A stretch of 64,000 nt of DNA from Laccaria trichodermophora (taxonomy: Eukaryota; Basidiomycota; Agaricomycetes; Agaricales; Hydnangiaceae). The position numbers and the translations under genes are program-made. Position 1 is the stretch's first letter. Each line of letters opens with the position of its first letter. The stretch is taken from assembly GCA_018417955.1 (NCBI GenBank), contig JACTVC010000019.1:310001-374000 (forward strand), written 5' to 3'. Shown piece after piece: positions 1 through 10,923 of this stretch. The notes beneath the pieces are model-generated. The model saw nothing but the letters and a program-made list of their open reading frames with translations. It was not told the DNA's origin and searched no databases.

Positions 1-2
1 CG

Positions 3-197
3 TCTTTGGCAATGCAAGAGCCGGCAGCAAAAAAGCCGAGGAAGCGTCGGACTTGCACAAAGTGTGCACGGCCTGAATGTCCTGGCAGCCAGAAGGTCCA
101 GAATTGCCGTAATGCATGTCGTGATTGCGGCTTGGTACAATGTCGAGGGAGGAATTCAAAGCGACCGAACGAGCTGTGCCACTTGCGCGACAACTAA
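3..197 (+). CDS. C-terminal fragment of a Cys-rich ORF, possibly transposon-encoded
   Basis: The frame is open at the left window edge and ends at the TAA at 195-197, so only the last ~64 residues are visible. They begin with a basic stretch (KKPRKRR) followed by regularly spaced cysteines: CTKC, CPGS, NC, CRDCG, QCRGRN and a last Cys near the end. This looks like one or two small metal-binding knuckles. Similar Cys-rich tails occur on ORFs associated with mobile elements in mushroom genomes, but that is recollection rather than a search result. The start codon and main domain lie outside the window, so the function is not assigned. Confidence 0.4.
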   Translation, partial: SLAMQEPAAKKPRKRRTCTKCARPECPGSQKVQNCRNACRDCGLVQCRGRNSKRPNELCHLRDN

Positions 198-279
198 GGC
201 TCGTCTTGTAAATATCTAATATAATCATATCTTTCCTTGTTGCCATCATGTCAGGCCCTGTCAGGCCTCATCAATCTAC

Positions 280-366
280 CCATCTAAGCGAGTATCTGAA
301 TGTATTGATGGAAAACGAACCGAATTTGCAGGGCTCAAACCATCTAAGCGAGAATCTGAATTTATT
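280..366. repeat. Two ~27-bp imperfect direct repeats
   Basis: Two copies of a unit reading CCATCTAAGCGAG, then TA or AA, then TCTGAAT, start 60 bp apart (280 and 340). They differ at only a few positions. The unit does not look like a terminal repeat, and no function is assigned. Confidence 0.6.
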
Positions 367-857
367 ATTCTAAGGGTCCTCCTACCTGATCAAGATCAAG
401 CTCAAGGATACGCCTAACATTGGTTTCGTGCCCCTTCAGGTTTTTGAGGATGATTTCAGCGTAGACTTGCCATTAATTAGTGATCTCTCTCTCTCTCCTC
501 TCTCCCTTCTTTTATTTTTTATTTGTTTATTTATTTACCCACAGACACTGGTATCCAGCCCAAATTTGTAGTGCAACATAACCATTCGACTACACGACCT
601 ATTAGAAAACTTCCAAGGCCGCTTATATATCCAATCTCTCACCCAAACTAAAACAAGAAAATCTTCCAGTGCTGTAACAGAGGGGAAGTTTTTTCCTGTA
701 ATTAATGCAGTATGTGGGGCTCTTTTCAATGGAATACAAATTTTTATGAAATCTACTGTACTTAGTGTTACTCTGAATCTCCCCTATGTCGGAGTTTTCT
801 GATTCGGCATCACAACCGGTTCTAACTTGTTGTGGACGTTCCTATCAAAATTGCCGT

Positions 858-865
858 TATAAATA
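858..865 (+). promoter_or_regulatory. TATA-like box, possibly for the SARAF-like gene
   Basis: TATAAATA lies about 215 bp upstream of the first usable ATG at 1080. The distance is long for a single-exon leader, so this is only a candidate core promoter. If it is real, there is room for an unrecognised first exon. Confidence 0.25.
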
Positions 866-1079
866 GGAGCAACTAAAGAGTTTTTGGTTACGACTTTGGT
901 CCCATCCAGGGTGGCAACCTGGTGGCAACGGGAGTTCTGGCGTGATTGTAGCCAATTTTGGGCTAAAAAATGGAAAAATAGATAACTTTTGACAGTTACC
1001 GGTCAGAATGCCGATTCAATGCCGTGCCAATTTCAGCTGGTTGTGACAAAAGAAATAAATCTCCGACATACTTACCACG

Positions 1080-2123
1080 ATGTCTCGAGTTGAGCTCGCC
1101 AAAATCTCTTCCTTGACGTTCTATAAGGGCGAATATACGGCTGCTCGCCGTACCCCTGCAATCCCACAACTTGTATGTCAGGGAAAGCCATGCAAACTCT
1201 TCCAACCAGAAGCCGTTCGATGCGTCAATCTTGGAGGGGCTGGCGTAGATGTTGATTGGAAAGTGGGTACCACATCCTTTGAGGCTAATAGATACTTATG
1301 GGCCATTGACAGTGCGAAGCCGACCTACCAGAAGCTCTCAGATTCGGAAAAGTTGAAGTCTCTTGTGAGGGATGGTCAAAACCTGGGGATCCATATGTGT
1401 TGAAAGGTGTGTCGTTTTTTGTCCATTCATGGTTAAATGACCTCAAAGTCATTGTAGGTTCATGTTCGTTGAATTACCGGCTTGTTCAAGTCCCAGATTC
1501 CCTTCTCAAGACAGACTCACCAATATTCGGTTCAAATCCATTCAAAAGTATGCCATTCATTGATATAAACGCTCTCTCCAATAGAATCTCACTGATCGCC
1601 TTCTGCAGCATACGATATCTCAACTATAGTTTTCTCCATCCTTTGGGTCTCCATCCTCGTATTCATCCTTAATAGCATGATTCAGTCGTGCCTTCGACGC
1701 GACCCCACCCGCGCTCCCAGGACCACCACCAACTCCGCCCCAAGACCAGGCGGGGGAGGATCAGGTTGGTTCCCTGGTGCCCATCCAGATGATTACTCTC
1801 CTCCACCTCCCTACTCCAAGAACCCAAGCCAGGGTTCCAACGCCTGGGGAAATTGGAGGCCTGGGTTCTGGACTGGTGCGGCTGCAGGCGGTCTGGCAAA
1901 CCATCTTTGGAATTCTGCAACAAATCGGCAACCTGCCGCTGCTGGGGCTGCGTATGATTGGGAACGAGACCGAATGGCCGCGCCGATCAGGCCAGGGCCT
2001 TCGTCATTCTTTGGCGCCAGACGAGCGCCGTCATCTGGCTATGATGATAATCGCGGTGAAGGTAGTTCCAACCTCGGAGCGACGAGAAGGAGTACAGGGC
2101 TTGGTGGTTCGAGTGTACGATAA
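1080..2123 (+). CDS. SARAF: SARAF-like store-operated calcium entry regulator
   Basis: The spliced protein of about 293 residues matches the SARAF/TMEM66 family, ER membrane proteins that damp store-operated calcium entry. Exons read as 1080-1262, 1313-1406, 1458-1547 and 1609-2123, all with GT-AG introns. The luminal part shows SLTFYKGEYTAARR, PQLVCQGKPC, the conserved CEGWSKPGDPYVLKG and GSCSLNYRLVQVP. A single membrane segment (IVFSILWVSILVFIL) follows, then a cytosolic Pro/Gly-rich tail with SGWFPGAHPDD, a PPPPYS motif and WRPGFWTGAAAGGLANHLW. The oddity is the N-terminus: the ATG comes directly before the mature-type luminal sequence, and TAA at 1056 closes the frame upstream. No signal peptide is visible, so an upstream exon was missed or the gene has lost its secretion signal. 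Confidence 0.85.
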
Positions 2124-2787
2124 GGTAAGTAATTTTGAGCGTGTCCCATACGACAATTCACACTTTCATCTCTAGGAATATGGCCTCAATCGAAGTATTC
2201 AAGTATCAACGCGGATGATGTATCATATCAATTTATTTTGAATCCAGCTTGATTAATTGCATTAGCTTCTCAACTGCATACCAACAAGTCAGTTCTGGTT
2301 GATCCGAGACTTTACACAACGAAACACGAAAAGCGCGGCTGAACAAGACATGGGTAAACATCGGTATTGCACCATCAGAGCTTTAACATTTCGCGAAGGT
2401 TCCACTTCTTCACATCAATGATACGATTTTGCATTGTCCTGGTTACTCTCCGGCAAGACTCAAATGTTCCTGCTTAATCAGTTAATTTTATAGCTCCCAC
2501 CAGTGCGTCCCTGCGCAAGGATATCATCCGGCGGCGGTGCCCCATATGTACGTGCGCCCTCCTCTCTCTCTGCATTCATTCTTCTCATGCAATCTCATGC
2601 AATGCGCCCCTTTTTTTGTTGCCATAGATTTTTCAAGTTGCTATGGATTTAGAATCTAGATGGAAGGTCAAGACGGTGACCTGCGGAGAGGGTGCTTTGG
2701 TCGTATTCGGCATTTTCGACATACCGCCAACACGTGTGGCTATATAAGACCACGCTGGTAGCAGGCATTACTACAAGCATCCAGGAA
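2124..2787. other. Intergenic region and cellulase promoter
   Basis: No gene is supported. It holds the 3' flank of the SARAF-like gene and the upstream region of the cellulase, including the TATA box and a possible carbon-repression hexamer described separately. Confidence 0.6.
2683..2747 (+). promoter_or_regulatory. Cellulase core promoter: TATA box and possible CreA/Cre1 hexamer
   Basis: TATATAA at 2741-2747 lies 41 bp before the cellulase ATG, a usual distance for a strongly transcribed fungal gene. GCGGAG at 2683-2688 fits the SYGGRG consensus of the carbon catabolite repressor CreA/Cre1. A single hexamer is expected often by chance, so the repressor site is tentative and the TATA box is the firm part. 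Confidence 0.6.
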
Positions 2788-5058
2788 ATGAAGTTATCAA
2801 CATCGTTCGTATCTCTTGCTGTCCTGGTGACCTTGAGCACACCGGCTGTTTCTGTCGCGCTCTGGGGTCAGTGTGGGGTGAGTATAGCCGCTCCACTTTT
2901 TTTGTGTTCACTGATTAGATATTATTATCTTAGGGTCAGGGCTACTCTGGCTCCACTCTCTGCGATGCGGGTTCAACCTGCGTTTACCAAAACCCTTGTG
3001 CGTCCTCCTTGTTTCTGTAAAAACATAATTAACATTCATTCAAAGATTACTCTCAGTGTCTCGCTCTCTCTGCGGTTGCTAGCACCACAACCAGCAAACC
3101 AGCAAAGTGTAAGCCGTCGACGACTACCTCCAACCCGGTATCCAATCCAGTGACGTACACCGCTGAGCCAGTGATAACCACGACGTCCACAACGTCTACA
3201 ACGTCTACAACGTCCACGACGTCCACAGCGGCCCCGACGTCCACAACGTCCACAGCGGCCCCGACGTACAAAGCGTCCACAACGTCCACATCGTCCGTGA
3301 CGTCTCCAACGTCTTCGTCTTCCCAGTGTCCAGGAACTCTGACCAAATTCAAATACTTCGGTGTAAGCGAAGCTGGTGCCGAATTTGGAGGGACTATCCC
3401 AGTGGGTCATTTATCTGATGCTGTGCAGGTTTGTCTGTACTCACACAAAACTAGGGAGTTTTGGGCACCAATTATATTTGGCCGACTACCAGGTACGTTT
3501 GATTTAACATTATTGTTGTGATAACCTGTTAACGACAACAGCTCTATCGATTATTTCTTGGGCCAGGGATTCAACACCTTCCGTATCCCATTCTTGATGG
3601 AGCGTATCAGCCCCCCTGCAACTGGTCTTACTGGTCCATTTGACTCCACTTACCTCGGTGGCTTGACGACTGTACGTATTTCTATGGTTAACATGGTCAT
3701 CAAACAGTGAAAATTTTCGATTTAGCTCGTCAACTACATTACAAGCAAAGGAGGCTACGCCGTCGTTGACCGTAAGGGCACCTCCGACGATTCAAATCTG
3801 TAACTCATATCGTTCAACAGCTCATAACTACATGAGATACAATGGCTATGTCATCTCGAGTACCTCAGAGTGCGTTCCATTTTTGGAGTGGTTCGGTCTC
3901 AACGTTGACGCTTTTCTTTTGTTAGTTTCCAAACATGTGAGCTAACACGACCCAAAGGGAAGTCTTGATTGCTAAAGTTTTCTAGGGTGGAAGAACTTGG
4001 CCGGTCAATTCGTGAGTGCGATCTAGATACTAAAAGTAACCCTGGCTTACGCAGGCAAAATGCAGAAATCCAACTCCCAAGTCATTTTCGGTATGCTACT
4101 TTGAGAGTAAATGACCGTATTAGCTCAAAGCTCAAAAGATGTTCAAAATGAACCCCATGATATTGACGCAAGCACCGTCTTCAATCTTGTACTCCCCATT
4201 ATCTACCTATTCTCTGGCCAATGCTAACATAACATTTTAGAACCAAGCTGCCATAAACGGTATCCGCGCTAGTGGTGCAACTACTCAACTAATTCTTGTC
4301 GAAGGTTCGTCGTCCTCTTGTGGCCATGCAACTTATCCTTTTGACAAGAGAATTTGACAGGAACTGGTGAGTGTTGCGAGCACATGTTTATCTAATTCTC
4401 ACATCGCCACTGTTAATGCAGCGTACACTGGAGCCTGGAGTGAGTTAACTGAAACCCTAAGATGTCAGGGACGTTGGAACGAGCTAATATCGAATCTCCT
4501 AGGCTGGACTACATCTGGGAACTCTAACGTCTTCGCTGCTATTCAGGACCCCAACAACAACGTCGCTATCGGTATGCTAACCAATCCAAATATGAATCTA
4601 GGTGTTGACCTTTGGGCCAGAAATGCATCAGTACCTCGACGGTGACTCCTCTGGAACATCAGACACTTGCGTTTCACCGACCATCGGAGCTGAACGTCTT
4701 GCTGCCGCTACAGCATGGCTCAAGGCAAACAACCTCAAGGGATTCTTGGGTGAAATCGGTGCTGGTTCGAACTCGAACTGTATTTCGGCTGTTTATGGAG
4801 CTCTTTGCTCCATGCAGCAAGCAGGTGGCGTTTGGATTGGTATGAGATTTGTAATTTTCGCGTTGTTGCAGAGTCTGATTCTATTACTAGGTGCTTTGTG
4901 GTGGGCCGCAGGACCGTGGTGGGGAAATGTAAGTACAGGAGCCCTTGTGGTTCTGATGAGCATTAATTTCGTTTTCCCAGTACTTCCAATCGATTGAACC
5001 ACCCAATGGTCCTGCTATCTCCTCAATCCTTCCTCAGGCCCTGAAACCCTTCATCTAA
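2788..5058 (+). CDS. CBM1-GH5 endo-1,4-beta-glucanase (secreted cellulase)
   Basis: This enzyme cuts internal beta-1,4 bonds of cellulose outside the cell. A signal peptide (MKLSTSFVSLAVLVTLSTPA) is followed by an N-terminal CBM1 cellulose-binding module (WGQCG, QGYSGSTLCDAGSTC, YYSQCL), a long Thr/Ser linker and a GH5 subfamily 5-type catalytic domain. Catalytic acid/base Glu is in VQNEPHD and the nucleophile Glu is in GFLGEIGAG. Other family signatures are NTFRIPFLMER, DPHNYMRYNG and ALWWAAGPWW. I traced 18 exons joined by 17 short GT-AG introns with the frame kept throughout, ending PQALKPFI and TAA at 5056-5058. The gene therefore appears intact, at about 400 residues. The linker is encoded by a minisatellite. 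Confidence 0.95.
3184..3300 (+). repeat. Minisatellite coding for the cellulase Thr/Ser linker
   Basis: Units of about 9 bp built on ACGTCCACA repeat in tandem. They are overlaid by a longer unit containing GCGGCCCCGACG that occurs twice. The repeat encodes Thr-Ser-Thr runs and keeps frame because units are multiples of three. Such linkers are normally heavily O-glycosylated. Confidence 0.8.
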
Positions 5059-5423
5059 GCTGTGCTATGAAGACCATGTGGCGGTGAAAAGAAAAAATCT
5101 TTAAGGATGCTCTGTTATCATAACATTTGTCGCATTTATTCCAAATTTATTCGTTCAAATCGCTTCTGGGTATATAGTGTACAACATTCGAAGCTTAAGC
5201 ATTATGCAGTTGTTGTACTGTTCAAAATAAATGGAAAGGCGGGTATGGCGAAAGCAGACGAATGACAATCGTAGAATACAAAGCTCTTGATATCACAGAA
5301 AAATACACACAAGGGCAAAAGATTGAAAAAGACTAAAATGAGAATGGAGGAGAAAATGTCATGCGACAGATATAAGCTGGTAGAAGAGTCATCTGAATCC
5401 CGGGTGATGTGAGTTGGAACTAC
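5059..5423. other. Convergent 3' flanks of the cellulase and EPL1
   Basis: AT-rich sequence between two genes that end towards each other. It should hold both 3' UTRs and polyadenylation sites. AATAAA occurs near 5226 on the plus strand. No further gene is seen. Confidence 0.5.
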
Positions 5424-8400
5424 TTAGTAACCGCTCTGTGTGCCTCCTACAGCCTGTTGGTTTTGCAGAGTGGACGATGCTGGCGTCATTGGCGGGTGGG
5501 GCAAAGAGTGAAACAAGGGGTCGTTGGCATGTAGTGGTAAGACGGCGGGGTAGGCAGGTGAGGGGGAAGCCTGAAGAGGTGAAGATGGCATGTGCCCGTT
5601 GATGTGTTGGACACCATTCCGAACCATTGGCCGAGGTCCGTTCATCGATGGGGAGCGCAGGGGTACTTGTGTGTGGCCAGCATTAAGACTAGATCCATTG
5701 AGCGCTTGAGCGTCCACCACATTCATGGCCGTCGGCGTCCTCTGTAACGCTGTTCCCATTGACCACTGTAATTGCCTTGCAGGTGATAACTTTGAGTTCA
5801 TGCTGTTGCCAGTAGGCATCTGCACACCCATGTGGTTGCCATTGGGTATCTGCATATAAGTTCGGCCGTTGGCGGGTGTAAAATCCGTTGACGGCAAGTT
5901 AGCAAACGCTGACTTCAGTTCTTGAACCTGCTGCAGACTGAGGCTCCTTTGTCCGGTTGCTTGAGTCGTGTTTGCGAGGGCTGCTGCCGCAATGGGCGTC
6001 ATAGGCGTCAAATGGAATCCATTGGTAGACACGATTTGATTCTGAGACTTCGGACGTGAAGGTGTGTCGCCGTCCAGAGCTGCGTTCCCACTGTCTGACT
6101 GCTGCAGAGCAACGCTACCAATTTGAGTCGAATCGGGTTTCACTAGGTCCACATGTGGCATAGAAATGGCAGGACGGGCCATCCCATTAGAACCATTGGG
6201 GCTTGATTGATGAGGACTGGGAATGGGAAGAGAATGAGGGGGTGAAATGACGGGTGGTAAGCCATTGGTCTGCAGGTTTGAAACAGGGATCACAGAAGGG
6301 CGCATTCCGCCATTGGATGAGATGCGCATTTGTGGGATAGAGCTAGGCGGAGGCATCTTTCTGATGTGGTGCTGCATTGATATTGGGGTGCCAACTGGTA
6401 CCATCGCTAGAGGATGAGTAGGGGACGTCCCAGGTGGATATGCACGCGTGGCTCCTTGCGCATCTCGTCGCATAAATGGCGGCATGCCTAATCTGAACGG
6501 CAATATCATCTGTTGGCGACCCTCAGCGTTCTGTATGAGCAAAGACGGATCGGTGACGATGTGATGGTGGTGATCGATATCGGAAAATAGGGACATCCTG
6601 TATTTCAGATACCTAGAGTGTTAATGAGCACAGGCACCATGAGGAAGTGACTAACATACTTTAAGTCATAATCATCGACCAAGACTCTATCCTGCTCATC
6701 GGGGCCTTCTGGACCGACAGCAGGCATGTCATCTGCGTCGAACTTCCATTGCTCTTCCAAACGCCTTCTTGCTTCGAGCTCAGCTCCGTCGTCGTCAATG
6801 ACCATCCCATCATTGAAATTGAAGGGGGAAGGTTGGCGTGCTCTGTAGGTAATTGGCCGAGCAGATAAATTTCTGCGATCAATATGTACTCTACCGCCGC
6901 GGCCGTAACGTATTCGAAGTGCATGTCCTCGTCTGGGCCTTTGGATTTGAGCATCTGAGGCAGGATTAGAGGGCCAAGGCGGAGTGTTCGGAGAAGATAT
7001 GTATTTGAACAACCGTGAAGCATAAGGAACCTGTGGAGGCTGGTAGGGATCCTAATTTCAAGTAGATGAGATCAAGTTTTCGCCTTGAAAAGAGATACGA
7101 TAAGTTTACTGACATCGACGCAATCCTCCCACTGATGATCTATGTCTCGTTGTCGGGCAAGGATAGTCTCTATCTGGTGTGAGATCGCAGATAGGCGTTC
7201 CTTGGGCTTGATTGATATTTCTGGACGAATTAGAGGAATGCCAAGATCGTTTACTCCAATTTTGAGGCCAGTTACGCGACTGATAAATGATGACATGAGA
7301 AGAAAGTTCTGGTTTATCATGATTAACATACGAAGCATCAGTTTTCTTCCCTGGTTTTTCCTTGTCAATCAGAAGCTCGTCGTCGGCCTTGTCGACAAAT
7401 GCAGGGAACATGCGTTTGAGATCGACAAAGGCAAGTCTTTTCTCCCAAACTGCCTGCGCTTGCTGGGCACATTCTCTCTTTCGATTTTCCCGGGTGAGAA
7501 TAGCCTTTGCCATTTCAAGAGGATAAAAAAGCTCAGCATGTAGACGAGCGAGCTTGTCAGACGACGTTGCTTGAGAAGCGCGAGTCTTTCGGACAGCCTT
7601 TATTTCTCGTCGCCGAAAGCAGATGTATGACTCATTCAATGTATCCGATTCGTCAGCCTGGAAGAACATCAACAGACTTTGCGTGGAATACGGCGGATAA
7701 CAAACATTTAGGGTAGGGATTATACTGTGACCCTCTCGTTCAGTACGACGCTCCTTCCAGTAAGGATAGATAGCGCGTGCTATCCGAAGGAGTGTCGCTG
7801 GCGGAGGTATCCACACGGGTACAATGTAAGTTGCAAAAGTCGCTGATGTCAACGGAGAAGCAAAGGCATCCTGATAATCTGAAAATGCGGGGAACGCCAT
7901 TCCCACGTCGAAACTCTGAATTGAATAGATTTTTAGACTTTGACAAATGAAGGTGAGGGCTACGAACATGATGTAGAAACTCTGTCCTTTCATGCGTCAC
8001 CTTCTCGAACAATCCCATGACTAGTTCGAACTCATCCTCCGATATCACTATAGGCAGGGAGGATTCGGGCTCCTTGCCCTTGACCTTTGCACTTCGAGCA
8101 GAAGTCCTTGTGGAGGAAGTAGATATTGCGCCTTGAGCGCTGGTGCCCTCACCACGAGCCTCCTCGTTATTCTTATCAAGCCATTCTTTGTCCCGCTCAT
8201 CAATGTAGTACGTAAAACCGTTCGCGAGACCGTTCGTAATGGCTTCCTCCACAATCTGGGATGTACATACGTAAGTCGCGGGATCCTTCCACCGGCCGGA
8301 AGGGTACAACTCTTCGTAGTTGTCGACGATTCCAGTCGAATCTGGCGTTGGGATAAAAGCAGAAGGCGCCTGGCTCGCTGTAGCACCTCGCGTCGGTCTT

Positions 8401-8731
8401 GAAGGCCCATGCTGCTGCGTCGCCGACAGAACCTCCTGCAAATGATGTTCCTGATAGAGGGATGAGTCAGCAAATGTGTCATCAATCCGCGGAACACACA
8501 GCCACGATACGTGACATATCTGTGCTGAAAGGTGGACGATATGCTCACATTGGCGTCCTCAGCATCGACGCCGGCAACCAAATTGGTGAGACGGTGTTTC
8601 TCTTCATCCTCGTCCGAGATGAGCAGGGCATCACCCTCAATGTTGCCAAAGAGGATTTTGAGTCGGCTTTTGTTTGTAATCCGGTTGCGATTTCTGAGGG
8701 TCGAGGCGCCCGGAGGATGGTTGCGGGGCAT
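5424..8731 (-). CDS. EPL1: Enhancer of polycomb-like protein (NuA4 subunit)
   Basis: EPL1 is the scaffold of the NuA4 histone acetyltransferase module, which acetylates H4 and H2A in the nucleus. Starting at 8731 the protein opens with a basic N-terminus (RNRNRITNKSRLKILFG). The EPcA-type region follows: VDNYEELYPSGRWKDPATYV, then ISEDEFELVMGLFEKVTHER, FPAFSDYQDAF, YPYWKERRTEREGHSI, and the segment LNESYICFRRREIKAVRKTR. The second half is Ser/Pro/Asn-rich and disordered, with many VSNLQTNG-like stretches, and runs to the stop at 5424. Several short introns interrupt the N-terminal half; the first lies at about 8455-8549. Length and order fit fungal EPL1. It converges on the cellulase gene. 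Confidence 0.92.
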
Positions 8732-9272
8732 ATCATGGAGAAAGACAATGGGGAAAAAAGACTAGGAGGGAAAAGATAATAATTTAGTTATGCGGGAAGC
8801 TTGAGCTCGTCGTCGATATTGTTGTCGGCACTGAGAGTTCGGATTTGCGCCGAAAAGTGGAATCGGCCCGGTAGATCACCACAAAAGCATTCAAATACGG
8901 CACTATTTGGTATGTAAACAACAAGTCAGGGAGTGCAAGAGAGTGCAAGGCGCTCAAGAGGGATGTTAACGAGTTGCATCGTCTCTGATATCAAGTAAAA
9001 AAAATGGAGAAGTTCAGCGATTTAGAACATCCCCATGAGACAAGCCTGAAGCATACCTTCGATTATGTAAATACCCAATTTTGAGGGAGACTCTCGATTT
9101 CCACGGTCCAACAAAAACATAAGTTTCGTTCTCCAGTCCACAAAGAAAAAGAACCCGTCACGGAAGGTTTGAGAGAACATGAGGAGAAGGTGGGGTGCGT
9201 ACGGCGAACAACGACGCTCGTCGAATAGGAAACGACTACAGGGAATCTCTGGGTTACGTTCCCGTCACCATT
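8732..9272. other. EPL1 upstream region
   Basis: About 540 bp between the EPL1 start and the 3' end of the broken F-box gene, both read on the minus strand. It must contain the EPL1 promoter. No coding sequence or recognisable element is seen. Confidence 0.5.
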
Positions 9273-10529
9273 TCAATTCCACAGTGAAGTCTGTGACCAG
9301 ATGCCATTCCAGGGAGATATGTCAGAACAGGTTTGATGTATGACCCGACCGGATATAAAATTGAGCTGGAGGCGGAGCAAACCCTGTGCTACGAGGTTTT
9401 GAAGGCCAACGACAAAATCTTGTTCGACGTCGCATTTGATGTTTAACTCCAGGTAGTCAAGTTTCCCCACAGCTCCAACAACCCCTGCCCTCGTCCGGAT
9501 GGCAGTTAATAGCGACTGATGCGAAAAGAAATCGACGACATCGCATTTAAACTCCTCTAGATGAGGAAGCCAGCATGCATTTTGACAGTTGTTTGGAGTC
9601 ATTTTCTCAAAGAAGGAAGTGGTGACAGCTGCAGGTGTCCAGACAACCCAGGAGGTGGCATGGTCAATACCTGTAAAAACAAGCCGCGACAAGTAAGGGG
9701 TCTGGTCAAGGCATTTGATGATTCCGGCTGATGAAAACGACCTGCAATCAAGGTCAAGACACTTCAGTTTAGTCCCTAACTTGAAGAGATGTGATAGAAA
9801 AGCCAGCAGTGAACCATTAGTACTCGCCAAGCTAGTTCTGAACTTCAGACGTCGAAGAACAGGTAGGGTAAGATGTGTTAAAAAGTCGGCTGAGTTGGTT
9901 ACTTCATGGAAGTAAAGTTCCTGAAGGTAGGGGAGGGTCACAACGAGTCTTTTGTCAATGGTGCTACATGGAAGCGATAAGTCACAACTCGTAAGCTGTG
10001 AGCACTCTTTCAGTATTCGAAGAGGTTCTGGGCCTTCGCGAGAGCGATGATGGATGGTAAGATGAGTGAGCTGCAATGTTCCTAGATGTTGTGTAGAAAT
10101 TAACTCCGCTAAACCTATGAGGGAAAGTCGATGCAGTGACGGTGGAAAGGTCTGGGTCGGCAAAAAACTGTGAAGATCCGTAAGCTTGATGATGGTCAGT
10201 GACTCCAAGGTGGGAACTTGATCTTGGGAGAGTGTTATGATGGCTTGCACCAGATCCCTAGAAACCTCAAAACGCATTCTCTTCCAACGCTTGGAGTGCC
10301 GCAAAACCTCTTCGAAAAGAAGCTCTAAATTTGACTGTTCAGTTCCACTTTGAGGTTCAATTTGAGTCCCGAAAAAAGAAATTGACAGAGGAAGATTGCC
10401 CGATCTCCTGAGCCACTCATGAACAACTCCAGTTCGTTGTTTAGTTTTCGCGGAGAGATCTGGCACAGGGATGTGGAGGCTTGTCCACATCGCTGGAGTG
10501 GTCATAGTTATCCGCTGGTAGGCTCGTGA

Positions 10530-10565
10530 CCAGCCTGTATATGAGAACTTCGATATACAGGCTGG
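10530..10565. repeat. Perfect 13-bp hairpin inside the left MITE arm
   Basis: CCAGCCTGTATAT at 10530-10542 is matched by its exact reverse complement at 10553-10565, leaving a 10-base loop. The right arm carries the equivalent hairpin with a different stem sequence. Confidence 0.8.
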
Positions 10566-10881
10566 TACGTCTGAGTTTAAATCCCCGTACCGCGCGGCTC
10601 CCACGCCAGTTGCCATAAAAGGTTCGTAATTTTTGACCTCCCCTAAACAATCCGGTCCGGCCCACGCCAAATCTATCCGGTTTACGATTTGCTTTTCTCT
10701 CTGGCCCTTGCTTCCAACGCATAATCATCTTTCTGCTATGACATCTCAGAAGCGCAGCTGATATATTGGGGTCTGCTACATTTGGATTTTGCGTGCGTGT
10801 TTAGGGGAGGTCAGAAATCATCGAACCTTTTATGGAAAGAGGCGTGGGAGCCGCGCGGTACGTGGATTTAAACTCAGATTT

Positions 10882-10923
10882 ACCGGTCTGTATATCGCAG
10901 GTACTTCTCATATACAGAACGGT
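10882..10923. repeat. 14-bp hairpin inside the right MITE arm
   Basis: ACCGGTCTGTATAT at 10882-10895 pairs with ATATACAGAACGGT at 10910-10923 with one mismatch. It is the counterpart of the left-arm hairpin. Confidence 0.75.

Larger units (their letters stand above)
198..1079. other. Non-coding stretch with a short direct repeat and a CT tract
   Basis: No gene is supported. The stretch holds a direct repeat (280-306 and 340-366, core CATCTAAGCGAG), a duplicated TCAGGCC unit near 251-268, a CT-rich microsatellite at about 484-510 and a TATA-like TATAAATA at 858-865. The right end should contain the promoter and 5' leader of the SARAF-like gene. I looked here for a signal-peptide exon and did not find one. 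Confidence 0.6.

Noticed and set aside
3184..3300. Regularly spaced short repeats resembling a CRISPR-like array
   Set aside because: Units are contiguous, in frame and code for a cellulase linker; the genome is eukaryotic.
3036..3410. Minus-strand ORF rich in RGRCGR repeats opposite the cellulase linker
   Set aside because: It is the antisense shadow of the Thr/Ser minisatellite and has no independent support.
10570..10640. Possible tRNA-derived SINE because of a GGTTCG box in the MITE arms
   Set aside because: No matching A box, no cloverleaf, and the element has inverted ends with a target duplication.
10441..10728. Minus-strand ORF starting upstream of the F-box fragment and the long frame beginning at 10670
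   Set aside because: The N-terminal codons come from the MITE arm, so they are not part of the original gene.
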